Origin: Loktanella sp. S4079
GTDB taxonomy: Bacteria > Pseudomonadota > Alphaproteobacteria > Rhodobacterales > Rhodobacteraceae
DNA length: 64,000 nucleotides
Assembly (NCBI RefSeq): GCF_000967725.1
Contig: NZ_JXYE01000007.1
Location: forward strand, 1-64,000
Direction: 5' to 3'
This document shows, in pieces, positions 1 to 8,027 of this stretch; the first letter of the stretch is position 1; each line of letters begins with the position of its first letter. A program made the position numbers and the translations under genes. The notes beneath the pieces are model-generated. The model did not search any database. It had not been told where the DNA came from and saw nothing but the letters and a program-made list of their open reading frames with translations.

Positions 1-180
1 ACAGCAGCGCGTGTTCGCATTATTCATCCCCCAAAAGGCGTTTTTCGTTGGGGAAAAGTTAGTCAACTGCAGTCTAATCCGACAATTACGACTTTGGTCA
101 CTGTTACGCGCGAAACCAAAGAACGCTCTATTATTAACTACGTCGGAATCGCGATAATCCAGTCGCAAAGGAGAACATGA
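1..180 (+). other. Edge region; possible C-terminus of an upstream gene
   Basis: The first plus-strand frame is open from the window edge to a TGA at 178-180, giving 59 codons, and the second frame is also open for most of the stretch, so openness alone is weak evidence. The sequence is more AT-rich than the genes to the right. A hairpin-like element lies at 28-53 (TCCCCCAA pairing with TTGGGGA). I cannot tell whether this is the end of a gene or the promoter region of the next one. Confidence 0.2.
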
Positions 181-794
181 TGCCCATGCGACGCAAGCTA
201 TATACCGCTGTTTTTATTGCGCTAATCCCCGCCATAGGCCTAACTGAAGATTACTCTGATCCGACATGGCCATGTGTCCAGCGCAAAGTGGAAAACCTAA
301 GCTTAGGTATTATGTGGCCCCACCTCGTCCCCGAAACGCCGGAACCAGCCACACTATCGGCAAGCGCCCAGCGGTTCGCGGATACGGTCGTTCTTCGTCG
401 TGTTTCGCTTGATCAAGTTGACGAAATCACCGCAACCTTTGCCCAAGAGGAACCTGATCTAACTACAGATGAGTACACGCTTATTTTCCAAGAAATTTTC
501 GAGAACATAAACCGCGACCGCCAGCGTCTTATTGCGGGCATTGGACGGTATTCGCTCTCGCAAATTGATTTGGCTGCACGTATTGACGCCGCGCGTGTCG
601 AAATGGACAGCGAAATGGCCAAAGACGATCCCGATTTTGATCGTGTGGACCAATTGGAAGAACAGCTCGATTGGGACCAGCGGATTTATCGCGACCGCGC
701 GCAGTCACTGCTCTACGTCTGCGAAACCCCTGTCATCTTGGAAAAGCGCGTCTATGCAATTGCCCAGACCCTGGCGCAGCATGTGCCTGACTAG
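177..794 (+). CDS. Exported protein of unknown function in a quinoprotein gene cluster
   Basis: This 205-residue protein begins with a basic N-terminus and a hydrophobic stretch (residues 6-22) that reads as a signal peptide, so it probably acts in the periplasm. The mature part starts with a Trp-Pro-Cys-x-Gln-Arg-Lys segment, has a second Cys near the C-terminus (LLYVCETP) and is largely helical and charged in between. The two cysteines could form a disulfide. An AAAGGAGAA ribosome binding site precedes the ATG pair at 177/180. It ends tail-to-tail with the zinc hydrolase gene, with no spacer. I recognise no family. The PQQ-linked neighbours suggest an accessory role in periplasmic alcohol oxidation, which is inference. 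Confidence 0.75.
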   Translation: MMPMRRKLYTAVFIALIPAIGLTEDYSDPTWPCVQRKVENLSLGIMWPHLVPETPEPATLSASAQRFADTVVLRRVSLDQVDEITATFAQEEPDLTTDEYTLIFQEIFENINRDRQRLIAGIGRYSLSQIDLAARIDAARVEMDSEMAKDDPDFDRVDQLEEQLDWDQRIYRDRAQSLLYVCETPVILEKRVYAIAQTLAQHVPD

Positions 795-1838
795 TTATTC
801 CCATTCTAGCTCTGTGTAGGCGACGGTGGCATTGCGCGGATTATAGAGATCAAAAAGCACCCAGTTGTCTGCCTCGCTCTGGCCGATGGTTTTTACCGCA
901 TCTGATAGGCTATCTCCGCGTGCAATCGCGTCGCGGGTATCGGTGATCAACACGTCAAGGTAGGCCATAACCGGGTCAACGGCATCTGACCAGTCTAACA
1001 CGGGGCCACCGTGCCCCGGAACTGCCGTTGTGTAGGGCGCTGCCTGCATTGTCGTTAATGCCTGTCGCCAGCCTAATACGCTCGCGTCGACTGTTGGGGT
1101 ATGTTCATCAAAAATGAGATCCCCAACAAACACGATGCCAGTTTCAGGATCGCGAATGGTGATATCTGTCCCAGAATGCGCATTGTCCCACGATTGCACG
1201 ACCAATTGCCGCTGCCCGATATCGAATGCGCGCGAACCATCAATCGTGATGTCCACATGCGGCAGAAAGGTTCCCAACAAATTCGCACGCCCTGCACGCA
1301 CGCCAAAATTCTCAAGATAGCTGCCGTATCGGTGCGCTAAGGTCGTTTCAAACCTGTGATGCGCCACGATCTGTGCGTCGAGATGCGCAAAGAGCGATAC
1401 CCCAAATATATGGTCAGGGTGGGAATGGGTCAGAAAAACATAACGAATCGGCAAGTCTGTTTCGCGACGGATCGCCCGATACAGGTTTTCAGCCACGGTA
1501 TATGATCCGCCCGCGTCGATCACAGCGACCGATTGCGTGCCAATCAGAAAACCCAGATTTGCAACATCGCCTTGGTTCTCGATTGTGGCATCATCTATCG
1601 CACCTTTTTGCACAAATATGCCCGGAGCAATTTCCAGATAAGGGTGGGCGGCAACGGCTGCGCGACAATGAGGCGCGGCCACGATATACTGGGCTAAATA
1701 AACACTTAGCTCTGGCGGGTTAGCGACGATTGCTTCGGTACATGCGGTGATCTGTTCAGCCTCATATCCGGGCAACAGAATATCGCGGCACAACAAAGGG
1801 TCTGCCAACAAGCAAAGGTTTACAACCGCTTCGAACAT
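795..1838 (-). CDS. Quinoprotein relay system zinc metallohydrolase 2 (metallo-beta-lactamase fold)
   Basis: The protein (347 residues from ATG 1838; a GTG lies one codon earlier) carries the metallo-beta-lactamase signature THSHPDH near residues 138-144, further metal-ligand candidates in HSGTD and GD, and a late GHGG. The N-terminal 60 residues contain a Cys-containing segment (NLCLLADPLLCRD) that I associate with the SoxH-related, PQQ-linked subfamily called quinoprotein relay system zinc metallohydrolase 2. Substrate and reaction are unknown for the family. No clear signal peptide is visible. It is divergent from the SoxYZ-like carrier gene, the partner with which this family usually occurs, which supports the assignment. 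Confidence 0.85.
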   Translation of the reverse strand: MFEAVVNLCLLADPLLCRDILLPGYEAEQITACTEAIVANPPELSVYLAQYIVAAPHCRAAVAAHPYLEIAPGIFVQKGAIDDATIENQGDVANLGFLIGTQSVAVIDAGGSYTVAENLYRAIRRETDLPIRYVFLTHSHPDHIFGVSLFAHLDAQIVAHHRFETTLAHRYGSYLENFGVRAGRANLLGTFLPHVDITIDGSRAFDIGQRQLVVQSWDNAHSGTDITIRDPETGIVFVGDLIFDEHTPTVDASVLGWRQALTTMQAAPYTTAVPGHGGPVLDWSDAVDPVMAYLDVLITDTRDAIARGDSLSDAVKTIGQSEADNWVLFDLYNPRNATVAYTELEWE

Positions 1839-1841
1839 CAC

Positions 1842-1958
1842 CCTGCCCCTTTCAATAATTGCCTATCAGCCGATCACCTCTGCGCGAACCAACACTAAGG
1901 ATTACTCTGCTTTGCGGGCAATCTGTGGTAAAACGCCGATAGCAATGAGGAGGAAACC
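1842..1958. promoter_or_regulatory. Divergent promoter region between hydrolase and SoxYZ-like genes
   Basis: This gene-free stretch of about 115 bases separates the two divergent start codons and must contain both promoters. The plus-strand gene has a strong GAGGAGG ribosome binding site at 1947-1953. I see no convincing palindrome. Confidence 0.5.
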
Positions 1959-2756
1959 ATGAAACGTTTTCTTGCCGCCACAGTACTGATGGTCGCCTCG
2001 CAAGCCGCCATCGCGCAAGATAATCCGCTGACCGACAGCGCAAGTTGGGACGAATTGCGCAGTGCACTTATTGGCGAACAAACCCCGCTTGATGGCGCAC
2101 CCATTTTCGCGGTCGAAGCACCGTTTCGTGCGCATGATGCCGCCACTGTCCCGATCGGGATCATCCAAAGAGATGGCGCACCCAACATCGAAAAAGCTTT
2201 GGTTATTATTGACGAAAACCCTGCTCCGCTCGCCGCTGAGCTCAGCTTTGGCGAAGCAATGGCCCCGCTAGTTTTTGAACTGCGGGTTCGGGTGAACCAA
2301 TATTCCAACGTCCGGGTCATTGCTGAAACTGATGCTGGAATGTTCATGAACGGTCGCTACGTCAAAGCGTCCGGAGGCTGTTCTGCCCCCGCAACCCGCG
2401 CCGCGGAAGAGGCGCTTGCGACGATGGGCCAAATGCGTCTGCGCGACTTTGACGCCGTGCCGCTCATGTCTGGCCAACGCCGCGAGGCGCAAATCATGAT
2501 CCGCCATCCAAACTATTCTGGTCTACAAAGGGACCAGATTACGCATCTATTCGTCAGTGCGCATTTCATTGATCAGATCGAAGTCTACCAAGGCGATGAA
2601 CTGCTGTTCAAACTCGAAGGGGGTATCTCGGTCAGCGAGAACCCGGTCTTCCGATTTAGCTATCGTGATAACGGCGCACCTGCGATCCGGGTGCACGCCC
2701 GTGATACCGAGGGCAATATTTTCGAACAAATCCTAGCCAAAGACCAAGGTGCCTAA
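1959..2756 (+). CDS. Quinoprotein dehydrogenase-associated SoxYZ-like carrier protein
   Basis: This 265-residue protein has a signal peptide (cleavage probably after SQAAIA, residue 19). A SoxY-like N-terminal half ends in a Gly-Gly-Cys motif at residues 139-141, followed by a SoxZ-like Ig-fold half (about 165-265). In sulfur oxidation the SoxY GGCGG cysteine carries the substrate covalently. Here the Cys is followed by Ser-Ala and the arm is internal, between the fused halves, as in the family found beside PQQ alcohol dehydrogenases. It probably acts in the periplasm with the divergent zinc hydrolase. The cargo is unknown. It ends tail-to-tail with the next minus-strand gene, with a 4-base overlap. 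Confidence 0.88.
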   Translation: MKRFLAATVLMVASQAAIAQDNPLTDSASWDELRSALIGEQTPLDGAPIFAVEAPFRAHDAATVPIGIIQRDGAPNIEKALVIIDENPAPLAAELSFGEAMAPLVFELRVRVNQYSNVRVIAETDAGMFMNGRYVKASGGCSAPATRAAEEALATMGQMRLRDFDAVPLMSGQRREAQIMIRHPNYSGLQRDQITHLFVSAHFIDQIEVYQGDELLFKLEGGISVSENPVFRFSYRDNGAPAIRVHARDTEGNIFEQILAKDQGA

Positions 2757-3100
2757 AAACAAAGTATCTCGGCTTCGGCTTGGGCACGGCGCAGCTCTGC
2801 AACAATGGCTTGCGTCATCGAGGAAGTTCTGAAAATCGACATCCGTTCGCCACCTGCTAACTGCATCGACAGCACGGTTTCGGCCTCGACGTAGCGCTCG
2901 TAGGGTAAAACAGACGCAATGTGATCAATAGAGCAGGCACATTTCGATAGCTGATCACGCCCTTGCCCGTTCACAGCCATACAGCCAAAAACATAATCCG
3001 CGCGTGCGACTGTTGGATAATCATTGAGCTGTTCGCTCACCGATTGCGCCGCAAGTGAACCGCCCATGACGGCCAAGACACAGGCCAAAATGCGGATCAT
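2753..3100 (-). CDS. Small exported Cys-containing protein
   Basis: This 115-residue protein has a signal peptide ending around GGSLAAQ. The mature part contains four cysteines: one in FGCMAVNG, a Cys-Ala-Cys pair (KCACSID) and one two residues from the end. This fits disulfide formation or metal binding in the periplasm. I cannot name the family. It is translationally coupled (ATGA overlap) to the upstream 211-residue exported protein, so the two probably act together in the quinoprotein system. Confidence 0.75.
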   Translation of the reverse strand: MIRILACVLAVMGGSLAAQSVSEQLNDYPTVARADYVFGCMAVNGQGRDQLSKCACSIDHIASVLPYERYVEAETVLSMQLAGGERMSIFRTSSMTQAIVAELRRAQAEAEILCF

Positions 3101-3732
3101 TGCTGCACCTCTGGCAACAAGTTCAACACGTTGCTGTATCCCGGCGTTCCAGCCTCGTCAGTGGCGACTGCGGCAAGTGTGACATACCAGCCGGGCACAT
3201 GCTCTGACATGATAAAGGTCATCTCAAGATCGCCATAGACCCCCATGCGTTCGCGATTTGGGTCCGCTTCAAACGGTAGAAAGCTAATCCGCTTGGCTGG
3301 AAACTCATCACCCTGATACGCGACGGTGGTGTCCGAAATTGGGGCCGGCGTGATCAGTGCCTCTTTGATCCGATTGCGGATATAGAACGGGCTTCCGCCA
3401 GCTTCATGAGCCACGTCCCGTAGAACGGTCTCGACAAAATACATGATGATCGGATTGCCCACGGTCGCCGGGAATTGCCCCAGATTGCGATATTGCTCAC
3501 CCTTATTGAACTGCAACACGGCCATATCATCAGGCGCAAAGCCAAGCGTAATATCACCACTGTGGCGGTCTCCGTAATCGGGGTTGCTGGCCACGATCGT
3601 TTCGCGGTCATAGGTTAACCCCGTGGTCACATCAGACAGGGTACCTTGCTTAAATATCAAGTCATAGATTTCCTCGGCCGGTAGAGGGGTTGCAAGCAGC
3701 GCAAGGCACGAAACATAGCTGAAGAATTTCAT
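3097..3732 (-). CDS. Exported protein of unknown function, quinoprotein cluster
   Basis: The 211-residue product has a signal peptide (residues 1-19, ending LPAEE) and no further membrane segment. The rest alternates beta-rich stretches with aromatic residues and lacks cysteine, suggesting a soluble periplasmic beta-structured protein. GGAGAG precedes the ATG at 3732. It overlaps the Cys-containing small protein by ATGA and lies just upstream, on the same strand, of no other gene. No family could be recognised; membership in the quinoprotein accessory set comes from position only. Confidence 0.75.
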   Translation of the reverse strand: MKFFSYVSCLALLATPLPAEEIYDLIFKQGTLSDVTTGLTYDRETIVASNPDYGDRHSGDITLGFAPDDMAVLQFNKGEQYRNLGQFPATVGNPIIMYFVETVLRDVAHEAGGSPFYIRNRIKEALITPAPISDTTVAYQGDEFPAKRISFLPFEADPNRERMGVYGDLEMTFIMSEHVPGWYVTLAAVATDEAGTPGYSNVLNLLPEVQQ

Positions 3733-3778
3733 CTGGCTCTCCTATTCAGAGACAAAAATAACCCCAATTCGCGGCAGG

Positions 3779-6037
3779 TCATTGCAGACTTTGGTCGTAC
3801 CCCTGCCCTTGCAATGGCGGGGCTTGCCGGGTTTTCCAATCAATGAGCGAACGCAGACGCGGCAAATTCACGGGCTTGGTTAGCACCGAAATGCGCAGCT
3901 GCGCACAGAGATCTTTGATGGCTGCCTCTTGGTTTGCTGTAATCAATATGGCAGGCAATTCGGCACCCGCCTGCCTGCGCAAGGCAGTAATCCCATCTAT
4001 CCCGTTATCATCATGATCCAGTTGATAGTCCGCCAAAATGACATCGGGGTTCATCCCGAGTTCACGAACCATCAACATGGCCTCTTCACATGATGTGCAG
4101 GCCAAAACGCTCGCCCCCCAGCTTTCCAGCCGCCGGGTCATTGCGAATAACACACCCGGATCGTTTTCGATCAGAACGACAATCAAATCCAACGATTCAG
4201 AAGAGGGCATCGGCGCGTCAGGTGTTTCAGCTTGCGCGCAATCGCCCGGTGTTACCATAGGTAGCGCGATGGAAAAAACTGATCCAACACCCGGCTTTGA
4301 GCGCACCGCGACCTCATGTCCCAAATGTGCGCAGGCGCGCTGCACAATCGACAGGCCCAGCCCCATCCCCATGCCGCCGCTTCCATCGACGCGCGTGAAT
4401 TCTTGAAAGACCCGCTCTTGGTCCGCCTTTGAAATACCAACACCTGTGTCCCAAACCTCGACGACGACCCGTTCCCCGCGGCGACGGCACCCCAACAACA
4501 CACGACCAGAGGGGGTGTATTGGATAGCATTATTCACGAGATTTTGGATCGATCGCGCCAGATAGCGCTGGTCGCTGCGCACCCAAGCACGGCTCGGCAC
4601 CACCTCGAGCCGAAGCCCCTTTTCGACCGCCAATGGCCCCATATCATTGGCGATATTATGCATCAGTCCGTCGATGGCAAAATCAGTTACTGCCAATTTC
4701 ATATCCACTGATTCAAGCCGCGAAATATCCAACAAGGCATGCAATAGGGATTCCATTGACTGAAAGGATTGGTCGATCCGCAGAACCGTGTCACGCACGC
4801 CGTTGTCCAGCGTCATGTCCGAGAGAGACGATATCAACAGTTTCGCCGCGTTCACAGGTTGCAGCAAATCATGTGATGCCGCTGCAAAAAAGCGGGTCTT
4901 GGAATTCATCGCCGCCTCGACCTCGGCTTTGGCTTGGCGCAGGTCGTCTTCGATGCTGGCCAACGCGGTGTATTGGTCGCGCAATTCTTTATTCAAGTCA
5001 GTCAGTTCTTGGGTGCGTTCGCGCACCCGCTTTTCAAGCTGTTCGGTGGTTTGCGACTGCACGGTGACATCCATCACATTCACAATACAGCCACCATCAG
5101 GAAGCGGGTTCACCACAAACTCCAGCACGGTCGCATTGGTTTGGCGACGCTTGATGTGCAGGCTTTGATTGCGGCGCAGATAGCGCAGGACGACGGCGTA
5201 GTTTTCCTGTTTCAGTTCACCAACAATCGAATGCGCGTTTATATGTTCGACCACCTGCGCATAAGAGGTCCCGACACATGCCAGCCGATTGGGTAATGAC
5301 AATAGCCGCGTGAACCGCGCATTCCAAAATAGCAGCGTCCCATCTGACGAAAACGTACAGACGCCTTGGGGCATATTGTCGAAAGCTGCACTTAGAAAAT
5401 GCTCTTGGGCATCAATCAACTGATCTTTTTCTAACCGATTAGAACGCACAACGGATGTGATTTCGGTTTGAAAAACCACGATATTATTATGGCTCGTTTG
5501 ACGATAGTTAATCACAAACCATCTGTCGTTCTTAGTTTCAAAGACGAATGGCGCAGTGGCCTCCAGTGATTGCGGCGCATTCCCGGCAAGCCGCTCTGCT
5601 TCCGTATCCCGCGCGAGGTAGTCGCTCTTGGAGAGATGTTCAAAATAGGCGTCTAGCGATAGCCCCGGCACAATAACATCATGCACATCAGGAATGAGAT
5701 TTTTGAAATAGCCGTTGAAAACCCGCAGATGCCCCCCCGTAAATAGGGCAAAACCGCCTTCCATCGACTCAAGCGCATCAGTGAGGCTTTGTTCTGTTCG
5801 GTTGCGTGCCTGTTCCGAAGTTTCCAGATCTGTACTGGTCTGCCCCAACGTGCTCAGCGCGGCTTCAAGGTCGCGTGTCTTTTCTGAAACTTTGCTCTGT
5901 AGGGATACTGCAGATTGAAACAACGAATACGCTGACCGGCCAAGCTCATGCCGCTGGTTCGCCCTTTGAACCAGCGCCTTGATGATCTTGTCTTGTTGCG
6001 CAACTTGAACCTCAAGCGGGAGATCACGATCAATCAT
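3779..6037 (-). CDS. Hybrid sensor histidine kinase/response regulator with two PAS regions
   Basis: The 752-residue protein has no membrane segment, so it should be cytoplasmic. In order: N-terminal coiled coil (about 10-90), PAS-like domain (about 90-200), second PAS (about 212-325), coiled coil (330-385), HisKA with phospho-acceptor His389 in AASHDLLQPVNAA, HATPase with the N box around 499-503 and DTGVGIS at 530-536, and a C-terminal receiver with Asp670 and Lys721. The HDLLQP form of the H box is typical of the NahK/ErcS-prime group. It is coupled by an ATGA overlap to a FIST-domain gene and a NarL-type regulator, as in pseudomonad PQQ ethanol oxidation loci. Confidence 0.9.
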   Translation of the reverse strand: MIDRDLPLEVQVAQQDKIIKALVQRANQRHELGRSAYSLFQSAVSLQSKVSEKTRDLEAALSTLGQTSTDLETSEQARNRTEQSLTDALESMEGGFALFTGGHLRVFNGYFKNLIPDVHDVIVPGLSLDAYFEHLSKSDYLARDTEAERLAGNAPQSLEATAPFVFETKNDRWFVINYRQTSHNNIVVFQTEITSVVRSNRLEKDQLIDAQEHFLSAAFDNMPQGVCTFSSDGTLLFWNARFTRLLSLPNRLACVGTSYAQVVEHINAHSIVGELKQENYAVVLRYLRRNQSLHIKRRQTNATVLEFVVNPLPDGGCIVNVMDVTVQSQTTEQLEKRVRERTQELTDLNKELRDQYTALASIEDDLRQAKAEVEAAMNSKTRFFAAASHDLLQPVNAAKLLISSLSDMTLDNGVRDTVLRIDQSFQSMESLLHALLDISRLESVDMKLAVTDFAIDGLMHNIANDMGPLAVEKGLRLEVVPSRAWVRSDQRYLARSIQNLVNNAIQYTPSGRVLLGCRRRGERVVVEVWDTGVGISKADQERVFQEFTRVDGSGGMGMGLGLSIVQRACAHLGHEVAVRSKPGVGSVFSIALPMVTPGDCAQAETPDAPMPSSESLDLIVVLIENDPGVLFAMTRRLESWGASVLACTSCEEAMLMVRELGMNPDVILADYQLDHDDNGIDGITALRRQAGAELPAILITANQEAAIKDLCAQLRISVLTKPVNLPRLRSLIDWKTRQAPPLQGQGYDQSLQ

Positions 6038-7200
6038 AGGTCTATCCTGTGCCCCGATGAAAAGAACGCAATCCCGACAAAAGTCTGGTTTACATGCACG
6101 CCGCCATGCTGTTCGCCATAGGTATTGAACCCCAAGACCCGTCGGTTCCGCAAAACGGCGGAGGCCTCTGTACCCAATTGTTTTTGTTCAATTTCCAACC
6201 GACGCAGGACACAATCAAAACCCAAAACAAAATGCGGCACCTCACCGCGCGGCCCCGCTACATCAAGAGCGCTATCCATAGTCGCGATAATATCTTGCCC
6301 CTGCCCTAGCGTAAGGACCAGCCCGTTTTCGATGGCCGATAGAAATGTCAGCGCGCCGTCGTCCAAAACCTCTTGGATCGCGCGGACATGCCAATTGTCC
6401 AGATTTCGCACCAGAACCGGATTTTCAGCAAAAACACGCGGCGACAGATCTGCCACCTCGTACCCGATCAGCCGGGCGTATTCTTCGGCTGCGACCGCCC
6501 CATTTATTTCGCTGACGATCCTGTCTTCAGGGCGCGCCTCTGTCACGACCAACTGGCGGTCGGTCGGGGCAAAGTGATCGAATTCGACCCCCTGAAACAG
6601 AAGGTCCGTCTCAACAATAATCAACAGCGCGGCGTTTTGGTGAAACTGCCCACCATGCAAGACATGTGTAACGTCAAAGGACAGGCCGTTGCCTGCCGAT
6701 CCACCAAACACCGGAATTTCACCTAATCCCGCCTCAAGTGCCGCGATCAGTGTATCTTCTTGTTTGGAAAGCCCATCTGCGATTGTAATCGCAAAACGCC
6801 GCCAACCCGCCGTTGTCTGAAACCGATGGGCCAATGTTTTGGCCGCGATCGCCGTGTCCTCAATCGACAATGGCTTGAGCGGCGCCATGAGCATCGACGA
6901 ACAACGGAAATGTTCGCGCGGAAACGCGACCAACAGCAGCGCGTTATCCGCGTAACCATCAGGGGTGATCTGCCCCCCTGTACTGCATCCAAACGCCAAA
7001 GTTTGCGGCAAGTGTTTGCCCAGCCCAGACGCCACCGCATCCGGGTCAAGGGTTTCTGGCACAAAGACCAATACAAAGCAGATCCCCTGCTGAGGCAATT
7101 GCGATGCTGCTTCGGCCACTGCAGAATCCGCGTCGGCCGACATAGAAACGCCGACCGACACGATGCTCGTGCCGGCTGGTTCTCGATCAACCACATTCAT
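6034..7200 (-). CDS. FIST domain sensory protein
   Basis: This 388-residue soluble protein shows FIST_N features (LPQTLAFGCSTGGQI near residue 70-90, then VFGGSAGNG near 168) followed by a FIST_C half ending in GFNTYGEQHGGVHVN and NQTFVGIAF. FIST domains are proposed to bind small ligands for signal transduction. No kinase domain is fused, so it presumably passes its signal to the hybrid kinase encoded next, with which it overlaps by ATGA. The regulator gene upstream ends only 7 bases before its start. Together they form a regulator-FIST-kinase operon. Confidence 0.92.
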   Translation of the reverse strand: MNVVDREPAGTSIVSVGVSMSADADSAVAEAASQLPQQGICFVLVFVPETLDPDAVASGLGKHLPQTLAFGCSTGGQITPDGYADNALLLVAFPREHFRCSSMLMAPLKPLSIEDTAIAAKTLAHRFQTTAGWRRFAITIADGLSKQEDTLIAALEAGLGEIPVFGGSAGNGLSFDVTHVLHGGQFHQNAALLIIVETDLLFQGVEFDHFAPTDRQLVVTEARPEDRIVSEINGAVAAEEYARLIGYEVADLSPRVFAENPVLVRNLDNWHVRAIQEVLDDGALTFLSAIENGLVLTLGQGQDIIATMDSALDVAGPRGEVPHFVLGFDCVLRRLEIEQKQLGTEASAVLRNRRVLGFNTYGEQHGGVHVNQTFVGIAFFSSGHRIDL

Positions 7201-7207
7201 AACGTGG

Positions 7208-7933
7208 CTAACTTATATGCGCGCGCGCGTCTGTTTCAGCCATGGACGGGGACCGCCCCAAAACGGCACTATTCACCAGCACCGCTGCTTGGGTACGGTT
7301 GCTCACGCCCAGCCTGCGCAACAAGGCAGTGATATGCGCCTTAACAGTTCCTTCGGCGACCGAAAGCTCGTAGGCGATCAGTTTATTGGGTTTTCCCGCT
7401 GAAATCAGCTCCATGATCCGACGCTGCTGTGGTGTCAGCCGTGCAATGCGCTTCGACGCCTCTTGGACGCTCACCGGGTCTTGCGCCGCCTCGCGTGGTT
7501 TGGGCGTGTAGCAAGGTGGCAAATACCGTGTACCTTCTTGGACTTGCGCCAAGGCATCGGCGATCACATTGCGCGGTGCATCTTTGGGAACAAAGCCCAT
7601 TGCACCAGCCTCCATGGCTGCATGGATCGTCTCATCTGATGAATCCGCAGAGATCACGACAATCGGCATCTCTTGGCTGTGTTCCTTGATCTGGAAAAAT
7701 CCGCTTAGCCCGGTTGCATCAGGCAGCCCCAAGTCCAACAAAACGAGATCAGGCAGCGGTCCTACGGCAAGCGCCTTCATTGCGGCTTCTAACGAATTAA
7801 CTGAGTCTACTTTTTGAATTTTGAAGGCCGATGAAAGAGAAGCGACCATTGCATCACAATACAGCGGATGATCGTCCACCACTAATATATGGCTGGCAGA
7901 GAAAGACTTCTCTGCCCTTGAAAAATCCGACAT
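7208..7933 (-). CDS. NarL/LuxR-family response regulator (AgmR/ErbR/FlhR-like)
   Basis: I chose the ATG at 7933 because GGGAGGAAC lies 7 bases upstream; an earlier in-frame codon at 7978 lacks such a site. The 241-residue protein has a receiver domain with acidic residues 20-21, phospho-acceptor Asp67 in VLLDLGLPD and Lys117, and a C-terminal LuxR-type helix-turn-helix (about 165-222, LTPQQRRIMELISAGKPNK). This architecture is that of regulators of PQQ-dependent alcohol oxidation and formaldehyde oxidation in proteobacteria. It heads the operon with the FIST protein and hybrid kinase. Confidence 0.9.
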   Translation of the reverse strand: MSDFSRAEKSFSASHILVVDDHPLYCDAMVASLSSAFKIQKVDSVNSLEAAMKALAVGPLPDLVLLDLGLPDATGLSGFFQIKEHSQEMPIVVISADSSDETIHAAMEAGAMGFVPKDAPRNVIADALAQVQEGTRYLPPCYTPKPREAAQDPVSVQEASKRIARLTPQQRRIMELISAGKPNKLIAYELSVAEGTVKAHITALLRRLGVSNRTQAAVLVNSAVLGRSPSMAETDARAHIS

Positions 7934-8009
7934 TCTAGTTCCTCCCACGTCAAGCGTAGCGGAACATTTTATTTCCACAAAGCACCTTTTGGGCGAGTCA
8001 GCATATTTC

Positions 8010-8027
8010 TGTGCACATTAGTGCACA
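8010..8027. promoter_or_regulatory. Inverted repeat upstream of the NarL-type regulator
   Basis: TGTGCAC and GTGCACA are perfect inverted arms separated by ATTA. The element overlaps the stop codon of the BatD-like gene and lies about 80 bases upstream of the regulator start. It may be an operator controlling the regulator-FIST-kinase operon; the binding protein is unknown. Confidence 0.4.

Noticed and set aside
1..180. Plus-strand frame open from the window edge to TGA 178-180, read as a firm CDS
   Set aside because: A second frame is also open there, the region is AT-rich and nothing in the translation was recognised, so only a low-confidence edge entry was kept.
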